From Planctomycetes bacterium RIFOXYC2_FULL_41_27 (GTDB lineage Bacteria > Planctomycetota > Brocadiia > Brocadiales > Brocadiaceae): DNA of 5,628 bases. The stretch lies in the NCBI GenBank assembly GCA_001828645.1, contig MHZD01000208.1, forward strand, positions 1 to 5,628, read 5' to 3'. Each line of letters opens with the position of its first letter. Position 1 is the first letter of the stretch. Positions 1-3,796 of the stretch are shown piece after piece. A program made the translations under genes and the position numbers. The notes under the pieces are model-generated. The model did not search any database and was not told the DNA's origin. It saw only the letters and a list, made by a program, of their open reading frames with translations.

Positions 1-66
1 ACGAAACAAAGGCACTGAATACAAAGATTACCTACGAAACAAAGGCACTGAATACAAAGATTACCT
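1..66 (+). repeat. Perfect 33-bp direct tandem repeat, two copies
   Basis: Bases 1-33 and 34-66 are identical, beginning ACGAAACAAAGG and ending GATTACCT. The unit is 33 bp, so the frame is kept and 11 residues (ETKALNTKITY) are repeated. Copy 1 touches the window edge, so further copies may lie upstream. After copy 2 the sequence continues into the conserved YHDPCHL motif. Confidence 0.95.
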
Positions 67-395
67 ACCACGATCCGTGTCATCTCTATTGGGGTCAAAA
101 CATATCAAAACAGCCGAGGGATATTTTGAGGCTTTCTTCCACGTTTCAGGAGATGGAAACCCCGGAACGATGCTGTGGTGGAGGCGGGGTATTTAATTTA
201 TTACACTACGACCTTTCCATGAAGATTGGGGAGTACAAGGCAAAGGCCATAGAGAAGAGCGGCGCTGAGGTCGTAGCAACGGGCTGTCCGGGATGCCGAC
301 TCCAAATCGAAGACCTCCTTGCTGCAAAGGGTTCTGCGGTCAAATGTACGCACACCATACAGGTACTACGAGACGCACTGCTTTCATCCACGTGA
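1..395 (+). CDS. CCG-domain Fe-S oxidoreductase subunit, C-terminal part (5' end outside window)
   Basis: The reading frame is open from the left edge (first full codon at 3) to TGA at 393-395, giving 131 residues. The cysteines form C-X30-CC-X36-C-X2-C (partial residues 26, 57/58, 95, 98), within the motifs YHDPCHL, CCGGGG and TGCPGC. This is the cysteine-rich CCG domain of HdrB, GlcF, LutA and related (Fe-S)-binding subunits, which binds an Fe-S cluster and usually serves electron transfer in oxidation of a small organic acid or in heterodisulfide reduction. Which of these enzymes it is cannot be told from one domain; the layout is closest to the last CCG domain of a GlcF/LutA-like protein. 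A TTG at 126 is not the start, because conserved domain sequence lies upstream of it. Oddity: residues 1-22 contain an exact 11-residue tandem duplication just before YHDPCHL. Confidence 0.85.
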   Translation, partial: ETKALNTKITYETKALNTKITYHDPCHLYWGQNISKQPRDILRLSSTFQEMETPERCCGGGGVFNLLHYDLSMKIGEYKAKAIEKSGAEVVATGCPGCRLQIEDLLAAKGSAVKCTHTIQVLRDALLSST

Positions 396-413
396 CAACC
401 TCTGCCTACTAAG

Positions 414-448
414 CTATGGTAAACCGAAAAAGGGATGTATCCCTAATT
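414..448 (+). repeat. REP-like palindrome R1, with a short match to the RayT 3' end
   Basis: AGGGATGTATCCCT at 431-444 can form a 6-bp stem (AGGGAT/ATCCCT) with a 2-nt centre. The 29 bases from 420 (GGTAAACCGAAAAAGGG and on) match those from 2348 in R3 with about four differences. In one frame they read GKPKKGCIP, like GRPKKGCVP at the end of the RayT remnant. R1 therefore seems to carry the last few codons of a transposase plus the REP core. It sits just behind the CCG-domain gene, a common REP position, and could affect its mRNA 3' end. There is no T-run, so it is not a standard terminator. Confidence 0.65.
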
Positions 449-519
449 CTACTCATAGGGCAGTATTGCTTGGAAACGTTATTCAATAAAAAATCAACTT
501 TATTTTTCTGTCAGTTTGC

Positions 520-548
520 TTGCATTATTGACATCATTATGCTATCAT
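520..548 (+). promoter_or_regulatory. Possible sigma-70 promoter for the vapC-vapB pair
   Basis: TTGCAT (520-525) and TATCAT (543-548) are separated by 17 bp. The -10 matches consensus at 5 of 6 positions and the -35 at only 3 of 6. A start near 555 would leave about 25 nt of leader before the ATG at 580. The better-looking TTGACA at 528-533 is only 9 bp from this -10. Confidence 0.4.
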
Positions 549-579
549 TTTCTGAAAGCACAATAAAGGATGTAATGCG

Positions 580-993
580 ATGAAAAAGATAATGATCGAC
601 ACCAATATCTATGCTTTATTTAAAAGGAACGATGCTTTCGTTCTGGAAAATTTAAGAAGGATTGACTTTATAGGCATCTCTATTATAGTCCTGGGCGAAT
701 TGCTATGCGGTTTTAAAGGAGGCAACAAGGAAATCAAGAACCGTGAAGAACTTGAACAGTTCTTGGATTTGCCCAGAGTCCACATCATTCAAGTGGATGA
801 AGAAACAGCAGAATTTTATTCAAAAATATTCTGGAATCTGAAGAAAAAGGGAACTCCTATACCAACAAATGATATCTGGGTGGCGGCATCAGCTATGCGG
901 CATGGAATACATCTTTTTACAAATGACGAACACTTTAAAAATATTGATGGTTTTTTGCTTTTTCCTGAGGAGGGATTTGTATGGCAACAATGA
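580..993 (+). CDS. vapC: VapC-type PIN-domain toxin (ribonuclease)
   Basis: A 137-residue PIN domain, probably an Mg2+-dependent RNase that acts as the toxin of a type II TA pair. The acidic active site is visible: D7 in MIDTN, E40 in VLGELLCGF, D98 in TNDIWVAAS and D116 in FTNDEHF. Length is normal for VapC. The ATG at 580 has AAAGGA (565-570) 9 nt upstream; an ATG at 575 is out of frame and meets a stop at once. The last 13 nt overlap the downstream antitoxin gene, whose Shine-Dalgarno lies inside this reading frame, so its tail (EEGFVWQQ) follows what looks like the normal domain end (GFLLFP). No antitoxin gene is present upstream, so the toxin is first in the pair, the reverse of the usual vapBC order. 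The VapC assignment is firm; the target RNA is unknown. Confidence 0.9.
   Translation: MKKIMIDTNIYALFKRNDAFVLENLRRIDFIGISIIVLGELLCGFKGGNKEIKNREELEQFLDLPRVHIIQVDEETAEFYSKIFWNLKKKGTPIPTNDIWVAASAMRHGIHLFTNDEHFKNIDGFLLFPEEGFVWQQ
967..973 (+). promoter_or_regulatory. Strong ribosome binding site for vapB inside vapC
   Basis: GAGGAGG lies 7 nt before the ATG at 981, within the vapC coding sequence. It chooses the start at 981 over the in-frame ATG at 990. Together with the 13-nt overlap, it implies translational coupling, with stronger initiation for the antitoxin than for the toxin (weaker AAAGGA site). Confidence 0.75.
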
Positions 994-1238
994 CTGTTAG
1001 GGGAATCGATACTGAGGTTGCAAAACTTTTAAAAGACCAGGCAAATAGTGAGGGGATAAGTGTCAATGCACTCCTGTTAAAAATGGTGAAAGAGTCTCTC
1101 GGTGTAGAAAAAAAGAGAAGGACAAAAATATACCACGATCTGGACCATCTTGCAGGCACATGGAGTGAAAAAGATTTAAAAGAGTTTCAGAAAAATGTTG
1201 AAGATCTCGAAAAGGTTGATAAAGAACTCTGGAAATAA
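981..1238 (+). CDS. vapB: Ribbon-helix-helix antitoxin (VapB/FitA-like)
   Basis: An 85-residue protein. Residues 3-7 (TMTVR) form the predicted DNA-binding strand, followed by two helices at about 10-24 and 27-40 (SVNALLLKMV), the ribbon-helix-helix layout of FitA/CopG-type antitoxins. The C-terminal region (48-85, with YHDLDHLAGTWS and a closing ELWK) has the acidic/aromatic character expected of a toxin-wrapping segment, and the HDLDHLAGTWS block recurs in antitoxins partnered with PIN toxins. It should neutralise the PIN protein encoded just upstream and repress the shared promoter as a toxin-antitoxin complex. It follows vapC with a 13-nt overlap. The assignment as cognate antitoxin rests on family resemblance and on position. 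Confidence 0.85.
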   Translation: MATMTVRGIDTEVAKLLKDQANSEGISVNALLLKMVKESLGVEKKRRTKIYHDLDHLAGTWSEKDLKEFQKNVEDLEKVDKELWK

Positions 1239-1257
1239 AAAGGGATATGCCCCTAAA
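1237..1257 (+). repeat. REP-like palindrome R2
   Basis: AAAAAGGGATATGCCCCTAAA starts at the vapB stop codon. It aligns with R1 and R3 (core AAAAAGGGATGTRTCCCTAA) with two or three changes. Because of those changes only a 4-bp AGGG/CCCT stem remains. It lacks the upstream GRPKK-coding bases seen in R1 and R3. Confidence 0.5.
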
Positions 1258-1382
1258 TATATTACGGGAAGAATAAAAGAACAGGACACCTTTGGGAATG
1301 CAGATATCATTCTGCCGTAATTGATACAGATGTGGGTAGTGGAGATGGGTTAAACGAATCAGTGAACCAATCAAAGCCGTTC

Positions 1383-1437
1383 AGTCGGATCAGAGCATTC
1401 AATCCGATTAGTTGGGTGCGCTCTGCTTCACCCAACT
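1383..1437. repeat. Two adjacent hairpins of a dispersed-repeat type
   Basis: Hairpin A: TCGGAT (1385-1390) pairs with ATCCGA (1402-1407) across an 11-nt loop. Hairpin B: AGTTGGGTG (1410-1418) pairs perfectly with CACCCAACT (1429-1437) across the 10-nt loop CGCTCTGCTT. Neither is followed by a T-run, so they are not intrinsic terminators. A GTTGGGT...ACCCAAC palindrome with a GC-rich loop is familiar to me as a dispersed intergenic repeat in many bacterial genomes, but only one copy is visible here. The rest of 1258-1382 shows no gene or structure I can support. Confidence 0.6.
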
Positions 1438-1471
1438 TACAAGACTTATACAAATTCCCCTAATAAAATAA

Positions 1472-1500
1472 ATGACATGGAATTATAATTGTGGTATATT
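1472..1500 (+). promoter_or_regulatory. Sigma-70 promoter for the DUF104/VapC pair
   Basis: ATGACA (1472-1477) and TATATT (1495-1500) are spaced by exactly 17 bp and each matches consensus at 5 of 6 positions. A start near 1507 gives a leader of about 60 nt. This places the GTG at 1519 inside the leader and supports translation from the ATG at 1567. Confidence 0.65.
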
Positions 1501-1525
1501 CTGATATAAAGTTTATCCGTGATAA
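1495..1525. promoter_or_regulatory. Two small dyads at the -10/start region, candidate TA operators
   Basis: TATAT-TCTG-ATATA (1495-1508) covers the -10 and the predicted start. TTATC-CGT-GATAA (1513-1525) lies directly behind it. Both are perfect 5-bp inverted repeats where an autorepressing antitoxin would be expected to bind. Short AT-rich dyads arise easily by chance, so this is only a candidate. Confidence 0.35.
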
Positions 1526-1566
1526 TACATATTTTGATATTTGAAGGGGCTGAACAGGAGTCAAAT

Positions 1567-1803
1567 ATGGGAAAGACAATTAGGGCGAGATTTTCCAAGG
1601 GTGTAATCAAACCCTTGGAGGAGGTTGATGTGGCAGATGGAAAAGAAGTGTTTGTAACCATTATCGAGGTTCCCACATCTTCAAAAGAGGATGCCTTTGA
1701 AAGATCGGCTGGAGGATGGAAGGGTACAATTGATGCCGAGAAGTTAATAAAAGATATTTATAGTGATCGTCTCATATCTACAAGAAAAACACCTAAGTTA
1801 TGA
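1567..1803 (+). CDS. DUF104 / AF2212-like antitoxin
   Basis: A 78-residue protein. Residues 1-35 (IRARFSKGVIKPLEEVDVADGKEVFVTI) match the DUF104/AF2212 pattern: a basic strand, then G-x-[IL]-KPLE, an acidic turn and a strand, a small beta-barrel used as the N-terminal domain of a family of VapB-like antitoxins. The C-terminal half (SAGGWKGTIDAEKLIKDIYSDRLISTR) is a typical toxin-binding tail: an amphipathic helix followed by DRLISTR. The ATG at 1567 was chosen over a GTG at 1519 because AGGAG (1556-1560) sits 6 nt before it and because the family begins at this point. The stop overlaps the next gene's start as ATGA, indicating coupled translation in the usual antitoxin-toxin order. Confidence 0.87.
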   Translation: MGKTIRARFSKGVIKPLEEVDVADGKEVFVTIIEVPTSSKEDAFERSAGGWKGTIDAEKLIKDIYSDRLISTRKTPKL

Positions 1804-2201
1804 AACTATCCTATCTGATTGACACCGATTGGATTATCCATTATCTGAATGGATATAAAGAAGTTGTCAAAAAGTTATCCTCTCTAAGAAACGAGGGATT
1901 AGCGATTAGTATCATCTCTCTGGCCGAGCTTTACGAAGGTGTATATTACTCAACAAGACCTGTTGAGAATGAAAAAGAATTAAATAATTTTCTAACTGGC
2001 GTATCAATTTTGGGAATTAACGAAGAGATTTGTAAAGCTTTCGGTAAAGAGCGTGGTAGGCTGAGAAAACAAGGTATCTCTGTCAGTGATTTTGACCTTT
2101 TAATAGCCTCTACATGCTCCTATTACAAACTAACCCTTCTTACCAACAACCTGAAACATTTCAAAATGATAAAAGAATTAGACATATTCTCCCTCTCTTA
2201 A
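1800..2201 (+). CDS. vapC: VapC-type PIN-domain toxin, partner of the DUF104 antitoxin
   Basis: A 133-residue PIN domain and probable RNase toxin. Active-site positions: D8 in LIDTDW, E43 in SLAELYEGV, D99 in DFDLLIAS (D97 nearby), and N116/N117 in LLTNNLKHF where the fourth acidic residue lies in other PIN proteins. Asn at that place is common in this VapC subgroup and does not imply inactivity. The ATG at 1800 overlaps the antitoxin stop by 4 nt. It differs clearly from the first VapC (580-993) and belongs to the subgroup with ISLAELYEG and DFDLLIA, so it is not a recent duplicate. A RayT transposase remnant begins in the bases right behind its stop codon, so the pair's 3' boundary coincides with mobile debris. 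Confidence 0.9.
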   Translation: MKLSYLIDTDWIIHYLNGYKEVVKKLSSLRNEGLAISIISLAELYEGVYYSTRPVENEKELNNFLTGVSILGINEEICKAFGKERGRLRKQGISVSDFDLLIASTCSYYKLTLLTNNLKHFKMIKELDIFSLS

Positions 2202-2202
2202 A

Positions 2203-2433
2203 AAATCTATTATTGCAGGAGATGAGGATAAAGTGGATTTAGATGTTATCAGAAAGCAGACAAGATTAGACAAGCCTCTTGGGGATAGAGGATTATTAGA
2301 GATGCTTTCTAAGAAATTAGGTTACAAGTTAAACTTTAGGTATAAAGGTAGACCAAAAAAGGGATGTGTCCCTAAAGAGAAAACCCCTCCTGGATTTATT
2401 TTAGGGTCTCATATCACATTGATACTGAAATAA
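2203..2433 (+). pseudogene. C-terminal remnant of a REP-associated tyrosine transposase (RayT, IS200-like)
   Basis: The frame from about 2203 reads SIIAGDEDKVDLDVIRKQ, then RLDKPLGDRGLLEMLSKKLGY, then RYKGRPKKG. A block of type [RT]-x-x-[RK]PLG-[DS]-x-x-[FL]-hE-x-h-x-x-x-hG-x-x-h followed by GRP[RK]K is the usual C-terminus of RayT transposases, the Y1/HUH single-strand nucleases linked to REP palindromes. The catalytic HUH and Tyr regions are missing: the upstream bases belong to vapC in another frame. Homology ends at about 2360, where the REP core R3 begins; the residues after it (KEKTPPGFILGSH and on) look like read-through. A GTG at 2233 could start a 66-residue ORF, but nothing supports it as a gene. 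I recognise the family from pattern memory, not from a search. Confidence 0.6.
2355..2376 (+). repeat. REP-like palindrome R3 at the end of the RayT remnant
   Basis: AGGGA-TGTG-TCCCT (2360-2373) forms a 5-bp stem, extendable by a T-G wobble, and is preceded by a run of A and followed by AAAG. It reads GCVP in the RayT frame directly after GRPKK. This is the clearest REP copy in the window, and it ties the palindrome family to its likely transposase. Confidence 0.65.
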
Positions 2434-2438
2434 ACCAG

Positions 2439-2467
2439 TTGACAACCATTTTTTGAAAGCTTACAAT
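2439..2467 (+). promoter_or_regulatory. Near-consensus sigma-70 promoter
   Basis: TTGACA (2439-2444, 6 of 6) and TACAAT (2462-2467, 5 of 6) are spaced by exactly 17 bp. Transcription would start near 2474, about 74 nt before the ATG at 2548. It is one of the two strongest promoters in the window, and its first gene is a probable antitoxin. Confidence 0.75.
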
Positions 2468-2535
2468 TTCTTTCGTAAAAAGCGATTTCCTATTATTTAT
2501 TATTTCAAATTTGCTGATGATAAATTGCTTTAAAG

Positions 2536-2543
2536 AAGGAGGG
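2536..2543 (+). promoter_or_regulatory. Strong ribosome binding site for the 2548 gene
   Basis: AAGGAGGG ends 4 nt before the ATG at 2548. The match to the 16S anti-Shine-Dalgarno is nearly perfect, so the small protein should be well translated and its start is secure. Confidence 0.8.
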
Positions 2544-2547
2544 TTAT

Positions 2548-2811
2548 ATGCCAAGAATAACTTTTAAAGAGACTGTAACTAAAGAAGTAGAAATACCTAT
2601 GGATACTCTTTATAATCTCATTGATAGGTTAACAGAAAAAGAGAGGACAAGGTTATTAGAAAGACTCAGAACAAAGCGTGTTAAATTGAGTCCTTTTAAA
2701 AAAGATAAAATTGATTCTATCCTGTCTGACGTTAAAGCAACAGATTTATACGAAGATACCTTTCTAAAAGACTTAGAAGATGGTTTAAAAAGATCCTCAG
2801 TATATAAATAG
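2548..2811 (+). CDS. Probable antitoxin of a RelE/ParE-type module
   Basis: An 87-residue charged protein. Residues 1-17 (ITFKETVTKEVEIPMD) look like beta strand. Residues 18-45 (LYNLIDRLTEKERTRLLERL) form a predicted amphipathic helix of the kind seen near the N-terminus of many small antitoxins. The C-terminal part (53-87, with SILSDVKATDLYEDTFLKDLEDGL) is acidic and helical, like a toxin-masking tail. No named DNA-binding fold is clear, so the family is not assigned. It has the window's best promoter and Shine-Dalgarno, and the toxin-like fragment starts 6 nt behind its stop, the normal antitoxin-toxin order. Because the toxin appears broken, this may now be an orphan antitoxin. The gene is very probably real; its role is inferred from context. 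Confidence 0.7.
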   Translation: MPRITFKETVTKEVEIPMDTLYNLIDRLTEKERTRLLERLRTKRVKLSPFKKDKIDSILSDVKATDLYEDTFLKDLEDGLKRSSVYK

Positions 2812-2817
2812 GACATT

Positions 2818-3030
2818 ATGCCCATCATTGTTGACTTAAGGGATGACATCAAAGAATACATACAGAGGCATGGCATCTCAAGAAAGTGGGAAAAGGCAAA
2901 AAGACTTTTTGAAAATAATCCTTCTCATCCATCCCTAAATACTCCAAACAAAAACGCTAGAGTCGAGAGATGCAATAATAAAACGTTTTTGTTTGCCTTT
3001 TGGCCTTTGCACAAGCCTGTTGTTAAATGA
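2818..3030 (+). pseudogene. RelE/ParE-like toxin, truncated by a rearrangement
   Basis: The frame starts with MPIIVDLRDDIKEYIQRHG, then KWEKAKRLFENNPSHPSLNT. The helix followed by F-x-x-NP-x-HPSL is typical of the first half of small RelE/ParE/YoeB-type mRNA interferase toxins, where the protein would go on to a stretch like SxRIxxxYRxxF that forms the catalytic sheet. Here the resemblance stops at about 2944, exactly where a 12-bp inverted repeat begins. The remaining residues (PNKNARVER to the stop) are unlike the family, and the basic and aromatic active-site residues of the C-terminal half are absent. The start at 2818 has AGGA (2810-2813) 4 nt upstream and follows the antitoxin by 6 nt. 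Toxin activity is unlikely. The truncation is inferred from family memory. Confidence 0.55.
2945..2995. repeat. 12-bp perfect inverted repeat at the toxin break point
   Basis: CAAACAAAAACG (2945-2956) and CGTTTTTGTTTG (2984-2995) are perfect reverse complements flanking 27 nt. The left arm starts exactly where RelE-like sequence ends. It could be the end structure of a small inserted element, a remnant left after excision, or an AT-rich hairpin. The stem is AT-rich with a large loop and no clean T-run on either strand, so it is a poor intrinsic terminator. Confidence 0.6.
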
Positions 3031-3127
3031 AGTTTCTGGCATTCTCAAAATAGAACCGTCCCTTCTTTTATTATTTTACGTGTAATAGAGTGGTAAACCC
3101 ATCTTCCCTGTGCCAAGAAACGGTCTC

Positions 3128-3520
3128 TCAAACAATCCAATTTTCGACTGCTACTAAATCTTTGTAATGAGACACATTATTCGTGACAAGGATTAGCGAA
3201 TATTGCAAGGCAATTGATGCGATAAGCAAATCAAAATCTCCTCTTTGAGTGCCGGATTTTAGAGTATCCGCTTTCAGCTTAGAGAACAGCTTCCAAGTTT
3301 TATTGTCTACGTTCAGAATGCCTAATTTTTGAGAAAGAATTGCAATGGAAGAAAAATTGATTTTTGAGGCAGGGTTTTTGTGGACCAGAACCTCAAGTTC
3401 AGCCACTGAAACCGCAGAAATCCTGATATCAGAAATCCCCTTTTGGATAAAGATATTTAAGAGGTTATATTTCCCCCTCAGAAAATAAGAGGCTATATCT
3501 GTGTCTACAAGATATTTCAT
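3128..3520 (-). CDS. vapC: VapC-type PIN-domain toxin, last gene of the Ntn-hydrolase cluster
   Basis: A 130-residue PIN domain. D6 in LVDTDIASY, E41 in SVAELEVLV, D97 in GDFDLLIAS and N114/N115 in LVTNNVSHY mark the active-site positions, with Asn at the fourth position as in the VapC at 1800-2201. A TA-type RNase role is expected. The start ATG (3520-3518) overlaps the stop of the upstream gene as ATGA and has no strong Shine-Dalgarno of its own, so translation is probably coupled to that gene. Its third-helix region (residues 45-60, HKNPASKINFSS) differs from the other two PIN proteins here, so all three are separate lineages. It is transcribed from the promoter at 4633-4661, behind a proteasome-like gene. 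Confidence 0.88.
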   Translation of the reverse strand: MKYLVDTDIASYFLRGKYNLLNIFIQKGISDIRISAVSVAELEVLVHKNPASKINFSSIAILSQKLGILNVDNKTWKLFSKLKADTLKSGTQRGDFDLLIASIALQYSLILVTNNVSHYKDLVAVENWIV

Positions 3521-3795
3521 TCATGCGGGCTATTAATAGAGGGGATTGCTCTGGAACGATATAGCGCATCCAGTTGAGCATCCTCGTCTCCGCTCTCGAT
3601 CCATGACCCGAATAACAATTCGAGGACAGAAGACTCGACTTCGACTACAGGCATACTATCTACAACGGAGAGTGTCACCGTGCCATAATATTCCGACAAG
3701 TCATTCACTGTGATAACGGGAGGCAATTCACCAAAAACCCCCTGAGACTGTACTATTGCAATATTATTCATGATGCAGATATTGTCGTTGAACAT
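3517..3795 (-). CDS. Unknown 92-residue protein, possible antitoxin of the adjoining VapC
   Basis: I do not recognise the family. The first half (residues 10-55, with NNIAIVQSQGV and GTVTLSVVDSMPVVEVE) looks like beta strands. The end (66-92, with ESGDEDAQLDALYRSRA) is acidic and then helical, which resembles an antitoxin tail. No ribbon-helix-helix, AbrB, DUF104 or Phd-type motif is visible. The ATG at 3795-3793 lies 1 nt beyond the stop of the Ntn-hydrolase gene and has an AGGAAGGGG Shine-Dalgarno in that gene's last codons. A second in-frame ATG at 3771-3769 has no better site. Its stop overlaps the vapC start (ATGA), the classic coupling of antitoxin to toxin. The antitoxin role is inferred from position only; it could instead be a partner or substrate of the Ntn hydrolase. 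Confidence 0.65.
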   Translation of the reverse strand: MFNDNICIMNNIAIVQSQGVFGELPPVITVNDLSEYYGTVTLSVVDSMPVVEVESSVLELLFGSWIESGDEDAQLDALYRSRAIPSINSPHE

Positions 3796-3796
3796 G

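Noticed and set aside
1..66. The 33-bp direct repeats as the edge of a CRISPR array
   Set aside because: The copies are directly joined with no spacers and lie in frame inside a coding sequence.
126..395. A stand-alone 89-residue gene starting at TTG 126
   Set aside because: The same frame is open to the window edge and holds the conserved YHDPCHL motif upstream, so 126 is internal to a longer gene.
528..548. TTGACA at 528-533 as the -35 of the first TA pair
   Set aside because: It stands only 9 bp from TATCAT, and no fair -10 lies at 16-18 bp.
1063..1374. Minus-strand ORF of 103 codons across vapB and the following gap
   Set aside because: It lies antisense to a well-supported antitoxin gene, lacks a ribosome site and shows no recognisable motif.
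1519..1566. GTG 1519 as the start of the DUF104 antitoxin
   Set aside because: The extra residues are unlike the family, there is no ribosome site for it, and a good AGGAG precedes ATG 1567.
1800..2201. Loss of the fourth acidic PIN residue (TNN) as a sign of a dead toxin, here and in the PIN gene at 3128-3520
   Set aside because: Asn at this place is common in VapC proteins, and the three main acidic residues are kept in both.
2233..2433. An intact 66-residue gene starting at GTG 2233
   Set aside because: The recognisable sequence starts before the GTG and ends in a REP palindrome; it fits a transposase tail better than a gene.
2610..2876. Minus-strand ORF of 88 codons
   Set aside because: It is antisense to the probable antitoxin, which has a strong promoter and ribosome site; its composition looks like a shadow.
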